Notes: generated by a model not told the origin, from the sequence alone. DNA of 64,000 bases from Tetmemena sp. SeJ-2015 (GCA_027382625.1 JAJKFJ010022279.1:106691-170690), one strand, 5' to 3'; shown: positions 46,200 through 61,188, numbered from the stretch's first letter. Translations and numbers: made by a program.

Positions 46200-48900
46200 G
46201 ACCTAATATATAAACTAGCCAATTGTTTTGAATTGGTTGAATCTATAATCAATTGAAGCAGCTCTCTATCCTTTTTAATATTTATTGGATTTAGAAGGAT
46301 CCATTTATTGAAAGTTTACGTGCCTTAAGCAATATTTTCGTAAGATAGTTAGCCTAATTATCTGTTTTAAACAACTTCCTCCCATTTATCTAATGGATCA
46401 ATCATAGCTTCTTACTTTTTCTCTGGACTCTATTTATCTAATGATGCAAAGTTTTGAGTTTAATCCAATATTAAAGTGTCAGCTCTTAAATATCTAGTCA
46501 AATCTTACTCTTGATTGCAAGACCCAGTCGTCAACTCATATTAAGGCTATTCCAAAATTGTTTGAAAATTATTGCTTTACTAATTATCGAGAGGTAATTT
46601 AAAAGATTGAGTTTGCCCTGCAAAAGAAAACATCTCTTCCTCTGAGACCTAATACTTCTTATATGATTAGTCATATTGAGAGGCCTAAATGTTTTAATGC
46701 TGCTGCCCTTTAGTCATAGGAGAGGATTACTAGCTCATTAAAGTTTGGAGTTGCGTTTGTAATTCTTGAATCTCCTTAAAATTATCTTCGCGTTCCTTCG
46801 AGAGTGACTGAGGCTGCCTCATTATATTTTTCTCTTTGTTCCTCTAATTCCCGAACCAAATCAAGTTTCTCTCGATTGAGTTAAGAAACAGCCTCTCGCA
46901 TAACTATTAATTGGCACTAAATAATTTTAGCATACTGTCAAGGTTAGAGCGCATTAAGTTAACTTGATTTTTATATTAGGGTATGAACATAATTGAGATA
47001 AATATTAATATGACACTCTTGAGTTTTTCAATTTCATCACACTTGACTTTTAAATCCTGATCTCTTAATTTTAATTCTCCCCTGACTTGCTCTAATTCGT
47101 TTTGTTGAATTTTTACTTGATCTTGGATCTTGAACCTGAGAGTAAATTTGTGAGGGAGAGTGGATTTCTTTAGACTGATTTGTAGCAACTTTTAAATGTA
47201 TTCTATTGATTCAAAAACTTCACTTTTAGGCTTGTTGTTTAAAATAAGTTGCTGAACATATATTAACTCTTGCAAGAAGGAGTCTACACTTTCTAACTTC
47301 GATTTTAATGCTTTCATCTACTTCCTCTGAAATTTACTTTGTCCGCTTAGATTAAAGAAAATTTAAAAACCTTCTAACGCAAAATAAATATTGAGATTGT
47401 TTTTCTTCTGATCCATTAGTTTAGGATTGCAGCTATTTGTTATTAGAGAACTCTTAAACCTTAAGCTGCTCTTTTAAAAGTAGATCTTTAAGCATTTAGA
47501 GCTCATTTTATATTCTTTTGTTATCTGCTCGCTCTCTATTTGCTTCTTCCCTTTTTTGGATTAACTAATTCTTAAGTTTCTTGTACTTTGCATGCTGCTT
47601 AATTATAATGAATTTATACTTCTCAAGCTCATCACTAAAAGCAGGAATGACTTAGTTTTAATTGTTTGTCTCATCATTCTTGTATTTTGTATTATATTAT
47701 CAAGATCTACTTTGGAAGAAATATCTCTAGAAGGTGGTGACTATTAAAAAAATATAATTAATTGGTAGGCTGGCAGCTTTTACAATTTATTTTGCTTTAT
47801 GTGATCGTAGTGTTGAAGTATCTCAGTCAGTTCCTTGTCTTAACCAAAAGGAGTTAAATGAAAATAAAATATAATTTTATAGAAGTAGCTTAGTTTTTGG
47901 GGATATTGGTAACGTTTAAATGATTAGAAGCATTTTTGAAAGAAGCAATTTGGCTTTCTGGGAAGTTTTGAGAAACATTTTCTTTCAAAATATTTGAAAA
48001 TCTCAAGCTGTTCTAGTCAGTCATCAAATCTAAAATCTCTGAGTTTTCAAAATATAACTCACTACAAAATAAAGCTATATCAGAATCATTTATAGAATTT
48101 AAAAGAATTATGCTTTTAGTTAATAATTATCATAAAAGAGTTAATCTTTTTCTGCTGAGTATGGAAATAATTTGATAAAAGTATTATTTAAAAACTTATT
48201 GGTTGAGAATATTTTGCAGTTAAAGGAGTTTAATCAGATTTACATATCAATTATGTATTATGGAGATTCCTTTTCATTCATTATTTTAATAATCTTCAAT
48301 TTTTATTTAATTGCATCTCTAATTAAAAGTTGTAGACTGAGGAATTTACTGAGATTTGCTCATTTCTTTATCTTTCAGACTCATCTGGAAATATAATCTC
48401 TTTCCTAATTTGTTAAGATACTTAAAGATTTTAGTCTTGCTGCACTAAAGATTTTTCTATTTGAGGAGTTGAATTAAGCAGATAAATGCATATAATTATA
48501 CTTTTATTTCTATTGTCATATTTTAATTTTACTGAAAGATATCTAAATTGCTGTTTGAATTGATAGAATACTCATTTATTTTCTAGTTGGAATTGAAATT
48601 ATTATATTCGTTGTCTTTCAAATTGGAAGAATCCTGCCTTAAACTATCTCTGCTGCTGTTTTGTAACTGATTTAAATGCTATTCCTTATTGTTGTAGATA
48701 CTGAACTGGGAGAGAGTTTGAACTTGTGTTATTATTTCTTTTGTGAACTGATCAATTCTTTTTATCTTTAAGAGGGCGATCTTTATTTTCCCTTTTTGAG
48801 TTAACTTGTATTCCTGTTGTTACTTTTCATTTTGAATTTAATTCTTCTTCGCTTTATTAAACAGAGTAGATTTTTGTATTCATCTCTGGAAAAGAGTAAA
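46200..48900 (-). CDS. Coiled-coil protein
   Basis: Long heptad-rich reading on the minus strand. Near the N-terminus: KLTQKGKIKIALLKIKRIDQ and QVQTLSQFSIYNNKEQ. Middle: KLESVDSFLQELIYVQQLI and KIQQNELEQVRGELKLRDQD. Towards the end: EREDNFKEIQELQTQLQTL, then a Gln/Ser-rich tail (SPMTKGQQHQNIQASQYD). The region is strongly AT-rich and has several frame breaks, so exact limits and the start codon are not fixed; the stop could lie at the edge of the SDR-like gene it converges on. No family recognised; composition resembles ciliate basal-body or cytoskeletal coiled-coil proteins. Confidence 0.5.
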
Positions 48901-49306
48901 ATTTAGTGAGAATAAAAAAATTGTCATATTAGCAATCTTCAATATCTATTGCCCTCAAGCTCGAGAGATATCGATTAGCTTGTAGCAAAAAAAGAAATTT
49001 GCTTTTCTTGTTTATAAATTAACTCCTTTTCAAGAATTATAAAGCAATTAGGGAAATAATCTGAGCTCTGCTGTCCTCTTTATTTATTAGTTTGAGAATA
49101 TATTAGATTAGGAATCTTAAATTTGATTATTGAAAGTACCTGAGCAGGCACCCTATCACAGAATGTTGTACGCAATTATAAACTCAAAACAAGATTTAAT
49201 AGCAGCTTAATATATTATCTTATATTAGGTTTATTATCTAAAGTGAATCTGACTGTGTGTGAAATATTTAAAGTTCATTAATAATTGATTGCCAGTCATA
49301 AGCGTA
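48901..49306. other. Divergent AT-rich spacer
   Basis: About 400 bases between two diverging genes. Very AT-rich, no coding signal on either strand. Confidence 0.4.
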
Positions 49307-52300
49307 ATGGAGATTAAAACAGCACTTAATTTACAGCACCACTAACAAACTCAGTAGCAGGAGACCAATTCTCCTCCTAAAATACAACTAGAGCAGTCGC
49401 CCACTCAAGCTTCAAGTTAGCAGTAGCCTCCTGATTACCTGCCACTCTTGAAAAATGGTGTGCTAGCATTCGCAACTCTAGCAACCATACCACTTGCTCT
49501 AGATTAACCCAAAATGAAATTTATAAATGTAATTGCTATTATAATGCATATAAGACAACTATATGTGCAGCCTTAATTAGAAAATCAAACTGAATTTCCG
49601 CCTATTTTGCACATGCAGACAGACAGAGAGCTTGAAGTGCTTTCATATTTGGAAAATCTTCAATCGATTTGCTACCCTAACGGCGCTAAAGTACAGAGCT
49701 TATCCATAAGAACTCTACTTCCACCAACTATTCAGTCTAAGAGTTCAAGCATTTCCCCTACTAAGAAAAATTAAGGAATCCATTATTCTTTACTGGAGAA
49801 TTTTAAAATTAGTTAGCGATTGGTTAAATCGACTTGGAAGCTTTCGAGACTTTAAAGTAAATGAGCTAGCAGATCGCTCATTATTCAATAACTACGAACC
49901 TGGAGTCAAAAGATACATAAGCTATCTTTTGTGTTGTGAACCCTAGGCACTTGGGGTTTCTGGTGTGGGAAACTCTTCGACCTCTAACACCATCGCTCCT
50001 TTCTCCCTATCTAAAGAGAGAAAAAGATTTTTACCATCAATAGTAAATTATCTGGATAATCATCTATGTCAAGCAGCAGCAGTTCTACAACATTTAGCTC
50101 TACACCGCTATCCCCACAGCAGGGTTAGGCAGACTATTCACTGCTCCCATTTGCTTATGTAATAGTCCAGGATCAGCCGGCGTTTGACTTCGCAAAGAAA
50201 CTACTAAGAGGCATATATGAGACTACCCTCCTTCCATACTATAACATGGTTTCCCTTATCGATTAGTCAGTCTTCAAGACTAATGCCAATCTCACATTTA
50301 ATTTACTCGTTTTAATCAAGGAGGAAACCTAATGTAACCCTTGAAAATCGAATTTATTCTCAGCTACCTATTTAAGATTATCAATAAGCCTCTCCAAGAG
50401 GCATCTCTCAAAAGTCTTACGGAGTTGAGAGACTCTGGAGCTTCCCTAACCTACGAAGAAAATTTCTATATGGTTTTGTTTATAGTGAGTGTAAATTTAT
50501 CAACTCAGGGAGCTGAATACTTCCATAGACCAAACATATCTTACAAGCAGCTGCTATCAAGAATATAAATCCCCAACATCGTCCAATTGCTAAACTGCCT
50601 TTTGCTGTAGAGAAAGGTAATTTTAATTTCGAGAGATACAGATAACTTGCCTCTCATCATTGAGGCATTACTTGACGTGCTCTATCCACTGAGCGCTTCA
50701 TAAATCTTCATGAACATATCTTATCTGAAACAAGAGATGATTGATTACATAGATAGCAATAAATTTTTAAGTCTATAAGTCAAATTTAAGACAGCCCCGT
50801 ACCTTATGTGATAGGGATTAGCGAGCAGGTGTGGAACAAGGTTTTCATGAAGAAGTGGAATGAGGTCTCAGACGACACCGTTTGTTTTGTAATTGAGACT
50901 TCACTATTTAGTAAATACTATCCCTCATCCATTAAATTGCTTATTTGCTATTTACAACCAAAGTAGATCTGCCTAATCCTCCGGAGCCTATGAATACCAT
51001 ACTGTAGTAAACTTTGCAAGATCTGCTAAGCAGAAATTATTCACTTAATGATAAGGAACTCAAGCTCTATATTAGATAGGCCTTCTTCAACTATATCTTT
51101 ACTATTCAAAATCTTCTCTTCTTTTATCTTGCTGTTAATAAACGACTACCGTTAATATAAAATAAGCTCAAAGGAGCTAGAGCAGCTTTAATTAGAACAG
51201 CAAGTTGCAATCGCTGCTCAAAACCAAGAATTGGGCTTTTATCCTAGGGATGGAGCTATAATTGGCCTGCGATAAATTTTTAAGTTCGATGCCTATCTAG
51301 AAAGCTAGACTAATGATAACTACGAATTTAAGACTTGATTATAAATTGAATTTTTCTCCTAGTTCGTTGATACTCAGCTATTTAATGACTTTCTGGAAAG
51401 AGCCTTAAGAAGCCCAAGCGCAGATCCCTCCCTTAATTATTTCAATAGTTGTCTGCAGGTTCTCTAAAGTTCCAACTCTTTTGGTGATCTCCTAAATTTT
51501 CAGCAGCTGACAATCACTTATCAATTGTTAATCTTCCAATGACATTTATTGATGAGTGAATAAACTAGATTCAGATTGAGTTGCAGTCGAAGCATCTCAG
51601 CTTCAGTTTTTCAGAGTTGCTAGATAGTTATGAGCGAGCTTGTAACTAGTATGACAGATCACTTTATGTGAGGAGTCCAGCAGGAGCAACTTTCAAACAC
51701 ACCAGTAGTTAAATTGAGAATGGAATATTTGCCTTCAACCCTCAATACATCCAAGTCAATCTCTTCCACGAGTTCCAAAAGTAAGGCTTTTAAATATAGA
51801 ACACCATTATATCTCTATAATGAAATTTGTAGCTGCATAAAGAATTTGGTGAAGCGGCCAAGTACAACTAAGAAAACGAAGCCCGGTAAAAAGAGTGACA
51901 AAAATATCAGCAAGCATGCTTCAAATTTCGCTACTAACTAGGCTGAGGTTGTACAGCCATCTCAACCCTCAAGAAACCAGAGTAACTCAATTAACAACCA
52001 ACAGCTAATTCAGTCAGTCTATTTTTAAAAAGGGCCTCAGAAAGTATCCACACCCAAGGGGCTTCCAAGTGAAATCAAATCTATAGGCAACTTAATTGGT
52101 TAAAAATGTAAAGGTTTTAACTTCCTTTCTGAGGATGACAGCAAGAGCACAATAGTAAAGATTTAAAGGGTTCTCAAGAAGAAACTAAGAGTGAGAACTC
52201 TAGCTTTAAGAGCTTCTTTAGATTCACTTTCGAGAAGATTCAGAGTAAACTTAAATCCAATAAGGCAGTTGATTCCTCCTAACCCCTTTCGCAAACTGGC

Positions 52301-54738
52301 ACACCTCAAAAGCAGATTCAGCTACTGTTTGATGTAAAAAGACTGAATGTGATGGGCCTCTCTGGTGTAAGTTATCAACAGAAAGCATAGTTAAATAGTG
52401 GCAGATAGGTGGAAGGACTTGCTAGCAATAGCACACTTATTAATCAGCCATATTATATGAAGAACAATATAAATTAAAAGTCCATCTTCGCAACCGCCTT
52501 TGGTCCTAAGTACTATTTTTATTCATTATATTGTTATAAGATTGAAAAGTCAGGACCAACTCTGGGTAGGCCAAAAGCTTATTCAGAAACTTCTTCTTCA
52601 CAGATTAAAGGCGCTTTTTAACCTCATATAGCTCCAAATGTGCACTATTAAGTGAACTTCCAGAACTAGGAGGCTCGTCCTTCAGCTATTAGCACTTCAA
52701 TAAAGTCTTTCCATGACTCACCTACATCAGTAGGCTTCAACCATGAATCCTTCGCTTCAGCCATTAAAGTTGGCCTTTTAGAGGGAAGTGTAGTAGGAAC
52801 TGGAGGAGCTGGCTAGGGATTGATGTAGCAAGCGAATACCAACATCACTAACTCAAAATCTGACAGTATGTTCAAGATAGGTTCCTAAAGAGATACCCAA
52901 TTATATTTTGAGACACCCCAATCAGTTAAACCAAATCCCAAGGGAGCAGTGGTCAAAAAATGAGCACCTAGCAGCAGCTAGCATATCCAGTTTACAACTC
53001 AGGCATCGTAATACTTAAAATTGAAGTTCTTGTAATTCATCTTTGCTATTTGAAATAAGTAATCCTAAAAGACGTGAATAAAAACACGAAGAAGTTTGTA
53101 CAGAAGATAAATATAAATCTGGATCCAGAGGACGAGCGAAACAGAAGGCATAACTAACGCATTTAGTCCTCTATGCAGGCTAGCTAACCTCAGATACAGT
53201 AGTCTCTCTCGAATTCCAGCCTAGCAGGCAACAACAATTTCAACTCCACTCAGAAGACTATCAATTCCTCAAGAAGTGGAGGAGCTTCAGGAGTTATCAA
53301 CTCCATTATAAGATTAAAGTTTAGAATATGAATGCTATTATTCAAATTTCTTTATAACAAAACACTGATAAGCTCTGGATTAGACTCGCCCACTGACTAA
53401 TCAATATATCTCAGCATTAAGAGCTCAGAAAAGAAAACTAAGAACCCCTCATTCAAATAGCCAAGTGCCAATATTGCAAAAGCAGAGCTCTGGAGGAAGG
53501 TAAAAGGCTATCTCTTAGAATTAACCATCTTAAAATTCAGATTCTAACATCCGTAAGCCCAGTGCCTTCGCTTCAACTCACCAATCTAACCCTAGTGTAA
53601 ATCATATTATAGATATTTACACTTTAATAACTAAATTTAAATCTGCAGCTGTCTACTTAGCATTTTAAGGGATATTAAACAAAGCCAAAGGCATCTATGA
53701 AAATTAAAAGAGATAGCGAAATCACTACTAGTGGGACCAATCTTAAAGCTATCTCAAGCCAGGCTAGTTCAAACACATCTAGCATGATTTAAACTAAAAA
53801 GGGTCTAGTCGGCAGTCTCCCCATGACCTCATGCCCTAACTCTGATAAAAATACCCCAAGCATCTTACTTAAACAAGAGCGTCCAGGAGTGGGAACATAC
53901 CCCGCATTTCTCTGGGACCTCACCTAAATTCTGAATATCTTATGACTGGAGGATCTCACTCTCTTCAGCATTTGCACCCTAAGAAGTCAACTACCTTCAA
54001 TTCTAAGCAGATGAGTTCTCATGATGGAGGTAACTCAGGTTAAAGCTAGTTCTAGCAATCACAGCCTGAAGAAGGATTTGAAGTAGGAATACAGCATAGA
54101 ATGAGATCAGTCAGCTATCAAATGAACAACCCAGATTTCTAGTCTCAGTTCAGATTCAAGATGAAGAAAGACAAGTCTTAAAAGAGTCTTAAGAACAGCA
54201 ACTCAGGATAAATAAATCCATTTGTACTTTTAGATCTTTAAAATATATAGGAAATATACAATCGCCAAATATTGCAACTGTTAAGGATCAAGCGAGCCAA
54301 ATGAAGAGCAAGTACTTTAGATCCGGATAGGTGACCACTAAAGTTTCAGATCAGCTTCAGAATCTAACCTTACTGCAACCCAAAAGCCAACTGCAAACCT
54401 TTAATGAATACACATCTACTTTCTAAGCATATAAAATATATAGTAAAAATATTTCATTCCAAGTGAGTAAGAAACTGAGTGGGATGAGTGGAAACAGTGG
54501 CCCAGGAGTGCGTGATTCTTATGATCAGCCGCCAATTATTATGGATCCTGATCTACTTGATACTCCCAAGATGAAGTATGACGGAGGAGGGAGCTTCAGC
54601 GCAGGTGGAAGTGCAAGTGGCACAGTCAATTTCGACTTGAGTAGCTCACCCCAAGTTGTCGGCTAAATAAATCCAACGATTGTGAGGCAAGACGAACAGT
54701 TTGGAATATATGAAAGGAATCAAAAACAAAATGAGTGA
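49307..54738 (+). CDS. DENN-domain protein with long disordered tail
   Basis: Starts MEIKTALNLQHHQQTQQQE. An upstream-DENN-like stretch includes LENLQSICYPNGAKVQSLSI and a strand near HLGFLVWE. The central DENN core is clear: IPNIVQLLNCLLLQRKVILI, then LPLIIEALLDVLYPL, and VPYVIGISEQVWNKVFM. These match the DENN pattern LL.ERkIiLvS...l......l..LLyPl...hi...lP......aP.PfiiG. DENN proteins are mostly Rab GEFs acting in membrane traffic. The remaining ~3 kb is Ser/Gln/Asn-rich with phosphosite-like patches and ends FGIYERNQKQNE-stop. Frame changes near 50115, 50335 and 50800 imply unresolved IESs or introns. Confidence 0.72.
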
Positions 54739-55012
54739 TACCATCTCAAGAGTTAATATAAGGCAAGAAATGGTTGGGACCACTTTATATCCCAATTATG
54801 CTCATAAACTAACTATTAAATCTCTAAAAGTTACCAAAGATAAATATATAAATCCTCAGTATATTAAATTTAACTTATTTATCAATCTTCATTCTTCTCA
54901 AATGAAGAATTAATCTTTTTATTAGTTTTAATGGCTATTTTTATCCAATGAAACAAAATTATCAAATTAATAAACCAACTTGTTAAAAGTGACTAATTTC
55001 TTAGCTGAAGTA
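54739..55012. other. Convergent AT-rich spacer
   Basis: About 270 AT-rich bases between two converging genes; nothing recognisable. Confidence 0.4.
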
Positions 55013-58000
55013 TCAAGCTTGATCAGATTACAGGGCTCTCTTTTCATACTCTTTCAATTCAAAAATCTAGATGTCCTCAAGAGCCTTCATCCTTGTCTGA
55101 TGAGTCACCAACTTCGTTCTTCTCAACCAAGCTGTAAGAACTGGCAACCCCACATTCCTTTTGTGCATCCTCTCTGCCAACATGTCAAAGTCTAGCAGAT
55201 TTCTTCTGTTGTAGATGATAAAGTCAGAGGAAACTCTCTAATCCTCAATGTTGAATTCCTTCTCCTCTATTTAAAATATGATTCGAACTAAAAATGATTA
55301 CAAGTGTAGATCTGAGTTTGAGAGCTCTGTGAAAAGCTAGATGCTCGATCATAGCTTGAAAGCTCAGAAGTATATTGACTCATGCTCTCATCTCTTGATT
55401 TGCTTTTGCATCTTTAAGTGTTTCTGCCTCTCAGTCCCAAAGAAGCGAACTAGTTGATAGTCTCTTAGTTTTGCTTTGCATAAGAATTATCCATCTCCTA
55501 AAAGTTATGAAGAAATAAAGAATTTCATACATTTCTAAGATCTTGCAGCCTTTCCAAAGACTAAGCATTCTAAGTAACTTGATCTCTCATCTCTGCAATG
55601 GAGTTCTATCCTTGATCAACAGTGGTGATCTTCTTTCTGCCTCTCTTCTTAACTTCAGTTTTGGCATCTTTGTTTTGCTCATTGCTGTTAGCAGATCCCG
55701 CTTAAGTTAGTCCGGATTGAAGTTTGTTGAGGATGGAGTAGCTAGTCGTTCCTATCTCACTCGCCTAAGCCTAAAGCTCTGCGAACCCAAATCTTCTCTC
55801 CTGCTGTATCTGAGCCATGAGTTGCCAAGTCTGAAGCTCATTCGAAGTACAAATAGTGTCAAGCACAGGAGGCTAGCACTAGATCATAGCATAGTACTAA
55901 TCCTCAGCTGAGGTTTGATGCTCTTCAAGCTAGTTCTTCAATTCCATTTGTCTGGACTGAAAGTCATGGGAGATCAGTGCAGTTCGAGTTACCGACAAAG
56001 GAAGAGAATGCTTGTTTGCCAGGTAAGAGGTATTTCGATGAGCTCTAGATAACTCTATCACTTCTTAGAGGACAGAGTCCAAATAGTTTTGTAGAGCTGT
56101 GCTCAAAGTTTCAACTCCAGTTTTAGTGATACTCAAAATTAAATTTAAAGCATACTAAAAATATTTGAGCCAAATTGAATAAATTTAGAGGAATTATTTT
56201 TAAAGTGATACTAGCGAAGGCTCTTTTCGAGGCTATCTCTTTTAAGATGTTAGTCACATATTCCTTGCTAGACTAAGAAACGTGCCTTGCAGAGTATCTT
56301 GGCTAGCCTGGCAACACAGATCTATTCATGCTTGAATTGCTTTAGTAGTATGGAACAAAGTATCTTGAAGAGGGAGGAGCTGAGGAATCGTGAGTCCGTT
56401 CTTGCTCAAAGTTCAATTTGCGGGAAACATTAGAAGGAGACTCAAAGTGTGTAGTGCTATGGACAGAAATACTCCTAGCACTTTAATTAGAGGACTGAGA
56501 CTCACGGGGTAATTGAATATCTCAGGTTCTACTCTTCCAGAGTGCTTGTTTAGAGCCCTCTCATACTTATATTTGAGCTCATCTAGAGTTGATTCCTCCT
56601 CATCTTGATTTCTGTGTCGAGTCGTGGTCATGTACTGCTGAAGACTAGTCTGTCTCTTCGTAGGGCTTTCTCTGTTGCCCTTCTTGCTCGCATCAGGTGA
56701 AGTGAGGTTGATCACTTATGGAGGTTTACTAGCTGGTCTTGGAGGTCGAGGATCAGTTGGAACACCCTAAGGATGGCCAAGATCTGGTGTGCGAGACTTT
56801 ACACTTTGAAGTGAAGTGTTGTCAAGATCAGCCTTCTGAGCGCTACAGCTCTCATTGCTTTGCGAGCTGATCTCGATTTGCTCATTTCTTCTCCGCTCAT
56901 TGCGGATTCGGCTTCTCTATTTCTGCTTTTGGCTCTCAAAGTTCTGGCAGAGAAAAGTTGTTGATATAGCTTATCCTCTGGAGTGGTAACAAAACCTAGT
57001 CCACACTTCTCTGAAGTAGCTGGCTTTATAAAGTTCTGTGGACTTTATGGATGATAGTTGGTCTTTTCCGAAGTAGTTTAAGTCGTTGAAGTGAGTTGGG
57101 ATGTTGAGTTTGGAGGTTTTGAAACCTGAGTATACTATAATGAGGAGATATTAGATTCACTATGATCAGTTGGATAAATTTCCTCTGTGAAGTCACTCTC
57201 TAAATCTTAAGCAGTTTAATAAATTCTCTTGGGTTGTGGAGGCTAAGGAGAGGGTGTATCTAACTCTATAGTCTTAGCTGCTTTGCTCACTCCAGTTAGA
57301 CCCCCGCTTTAGTTGCCAGCAGTTGGAGAAACTGCTCGCTCAGAGTTTAGTCTCTAAGAAAATATTATTCTAAAAAAAGGTATTACTTTTTAGAGGTTGG
57401 ACTTTTAGTTTGGGTTGCTCATACAGAATCAAAATGCACAAATTTAAATTACTGATACTTTTAATCTTTAAAAATTATGCCTTATAATTTTAAGATTAGT
57501 TTATGAAATGAAACCTGAGTAGTCGTAGTATTGGAGTTTACGCTCACTCTCTTTCTCTTGGGTTGAGATAATGAATTTAAATATGGGCATCCCTGTTCGA
57601 AAGAAAAGGAGATTTAATAAACTTCGAAATAATTTAACAGACTCTACTATTAAAAGTAGCAAATATCTTAGTCTATAGACATAAGAGGGTTTAATATTGG
57701 TAATCGCTCCTTCTCTCACAGTTACTTGGTACTTGTGTTTCGATTGTAAGAATTCATAGCCTGGCTGGGCATTGCCAGACTTTAGTTGTGCATGCTGTTT
57801 GAGAAACTCAAAGTGTTGGTGGTAAGAAACTACTGATGCTGCTATTGCTAATATTGAGTAGACAACTAGTTGCTTTTCTGGTGTAAACTTATCTAGCTTT
57901 GTATTTTCTAAAGCGTATCTGACTCGCTCTCTAGCTAGTTATAGAAGCAAAATATGATAGTTTTGATTTCTGTGAGAGACCTTAGCTCTGAGTGCATCAC

Positions 58001-60998
58001 CTTTACCAGAGCTTCTTTGTATTTAATTTCCCATTATAGCTGTCTCAAATAAAAGCAAGCTTAAAATTTTAGAGTCTTCAAGTTCTGCATGGACTTGATG
58101 TTTTGAGTACCTCCATCCATTTCCTTTGAGCGTTGTAGGGTATTGATGACTGAACTTTCCTCTTGACTCATCTAGTATGCTATCTGTTGCTAAGATGAGA
58201 GTTAAATGTATCAACTTTAATGAATGAATTCAAAGTATAATAAGAGGAAATCCCTCTAGCTTTGATTGGGTATCTTATGAGACTGCTCATCAGTGATGTC
58301 TTGAGCATCGAGTGAGAAGTTGTGAAGTAGTTATTGCTATTGAAGTTAGTGAGGATTAAGAATTGAGTTAGTAAATCCTCCTTAAGGAAGCTATCCTTAA
58401 CTTGGAAGATGAGAGACGCTTTGTTAATGATTTAACTAAGTGGTAGAAGACATCGAGCCTAGGCGGCTGCTCTGCAGAGTATTAGGCTGGTGATTTGCTC
58501 CCTAACTGAATTAAGATTATAGCTAGTTTCCTTGGGAAGGCTTTATAAAAGAGTATGAACTGCTGCTATTAGCAGGCATGACTTAATTCAGAGTATTGCT
58601 ACTTCCTGGTCATAAACTTACTGTATAGAGTATATATTAATATTAGTCTCAGTGACTGAAGCACTTGCTGTTGACCTTAAGTGAGCTAAGATATGGCAAA
58701 GTTAGTTGAGGCGTTCTGAATTATCATGTTTCTGTTACTCTAAGAATTCTCTCTGCTCCTCTGATAGCTATTATTGGCAGAAGGTTTGTAAGAATTTGCT
58801 CCTACCCCTGCTCCAATACTTGAAGCAATGCCTTGAACTACATTGCATTAACTTGTTGAAATATCTTACAGGAGTTAAGTATACCAGTCTTGGATCTTCT
58901 ATGCTGATTCTACGCTGATGATTAGATGGACTAGTTAAAGGATGCTTGACTCATCTAAGTTGATTGCTAAAGTTAATTCTTATAAGTAAAAGTAAATCTC
59001 AGATAATTTATTCCTCTCCTTAGAAGGTCTATTAGATGTGCGTTTGCTTGAAGTGAGTGTACTCGCGACTCCTTTCTCTTATTACTTTTACAAAGTCATC
59101 TTATACAAACTAGTCTTAGTGAGTGTCTTTTCAGGAGATTTTTAAAGAGTCGTTGTGATTTGCTTCTTGTTAAGGACAGCCTAAGAATTCAAGAGTAAAA
59201 ACTTATTAAATGTAAGAGTTGCTATGCCTTGTTCCTCACAGCTTTTTAATTGTTCTCTACAATCTCTCTCACATGGGGGTTTGTGAGGAAGTACTCTGAA
59301 TGATTCTTAATCATTGTCTTGTTCTTGTTCTGACTCTTTCCTCCATCAATACTAAACTAAAAAGCAAGTGTCTCTGCAAAAGTATACAAAGACATAGAGT
59401 ATATTATGGCTTGCAACAACCTTTGAATTGTGATGGCTCTCCATTGCTGTTGAATTTCTGGGGTTGGTGAATGATATCTGACTAGGCACTCCCATTAAGT
59501 TACTTATCCCTTAGTGGTTGAACTTAGAACCCTACTCTCTCACTCCAGCAGTCGATTGATGTGTACTTAGAGTATAGCCAGCTGGTGTTGTCAGTTTGCT
59601 TGTGGATTTGTTACTCTAAAGAGATAGCTGATTTTTCTTGTTGCCCGAGGCCAGAGTGCTCTACTTAGTAGAATTTTCAATATTTATTAAGTTCTGGTCA
59701 TCATTGGGGTAAAAATTAGCGAGCTGAATCTACCCTGGGCCAGTGCCAAACATGGCTGCGTTGTCAAAAGTATTTCCAATAGTGATGTTATTGGTGTTAG
59801 CATTAGTTTAGTACTAGCTCTAACCCAAAGGCACCACTCCGTTTATAGTGTCGATTGTGTTCAATTGTGCTTGGCTTGCATTGTTACTGTAGTGTCTGTT
59901 GTAATGTTGTGTCTGATAAGCTGATTTATACTTGTCCAACTCCTCTTAGAGCTAATTCAAGTGCCCCTTGTATTTCTTCTCTGCCTGCAGTAGAGTCTCC
60001 TTCTTTACTTTTTCATGCTTAGCCTCGCTTGCTTTAACTTGCTCTGCAAGTTGCTTGACTTCGAAACGGAAGGTATCCAATTCCTTATCTTTCATACAGA
60101 TGAGTTCATCTAGTCTAGTCTTGTCTTTCTGGAGTTGAGAAACTTGTTCTTGCATTGTTTGTTCCTTCCTTATTGCATCTTTTTCATCACACTCCATCTT
60201 GTACTTGAGGTTGTCGATGTAGATCTTGAGTTACTGTTCTATGGAGATGTGATTTCTGATGTCTGCCTCATACTGCTGCATTTATTCCTCGTAACCGAGT
60301 TGCGAAGTGGATTGGTTTAAGACAGAGTTTGAAGCAAGCGGCGATGTCGCTTATGATAGTCGCTGTCAAGTGGGGATAAGTCACTGTTGTTGTTCAGCCC
60401 ATCTCTCTTCTGTTCCTTCTTCCTCTTATCTAATATAACTCTTAACAAACTTCTCATCAGCCAAATAGAGTTGCCTTAATCATTAAACTTACTGAGTTGA
60501 ATGAGGACATTCGAGCGAGAGGAATTTATGGAGATGTTGATGTTGTTTTGACTCTGGCTGTTGTAATCAAAGGGTCCGAAGCCTCTTGCCAAATTTTTGT
60601 CCTTCTTGGTCTAGTCAGCGTTATTCTAATCTTCTGCTTTAAGGTTTAGCAGGATCTCAATTGAGGAGCGGATGTAGTCGACTAGCACCTTGCATGAGAT
60701 GAGAGTGAGCTTTCTCCTTTCTTCTGCCAGCTTAGAATCATCCAGTGTATTCAACTGAACACAATATTTTGTTAAACATCAGCTTTTAAGCATTTATAGA
60801 GGAGTTTAAATTTAGAATCAAGGTTTGGATTATAATGCGATCTTTGGGAATGGGTGATAAAGAAAGGTTTATGCTCCAAATTTAAAAGGATCTTACTTCA
60901 TCGTTGGAGCGCACTTTCACATCTAGGTAGAGATCGAGCAAGTACTCTCTCACTTCCTGCAAGTCCTCACAAAGCGTTGTTGCTGCAGCTGCTGACAT
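55013..60998 (-). CDS. Large coiled-coil and disordered protein (possibly two genes)
   Basis: Starts MSAAAATTLCEDLQEVREYL. A GT-AG intron (about 60756-60899) separates KVRSNDE from LNTLDDSKLAEERRKLTL. A long coiled coil follows: EEQMQQYEADIRNHISIEQQ, EQVSQLQKDKTRLDELICMK and EVKQLAEQVKASEAKHEKVK. Then come Asn/Gln/Ser-rich stretches to about 58600, hydrophobic/helical blocks near 57750-58200 (LVVYSILAIAASVVSYHQHF), Ser/Pro/Thr-rich DNA near 56750-57300, a basic patch KKRGRKKITTVDQGQNS near 55640, and a compact end (RNLLDFDMLAERMHKRNVGL, VLTAWLRRTKLVTHQTRMKA) stopping at 55013. Limits between MDSs are not resolved. A second gene could start around 58700. No family recognised. Confidence 0.45.
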
Positions 60999-61188
60999 TA
61001 AATTCCAAATTATTGTTATTACTCAAACTAATTTTTATGTAATCTAAAGATATAACTAAATTTAATTATGGAGTATAAACAATCGATTAAATTTGTAAAT
61101 TTTATTTTCCAATGAAAATTATGAAATTATCAGAAGCATATCCCGCTCGCTGATATCAGATTCCTAAAAATAATTCCTTTATATTTAA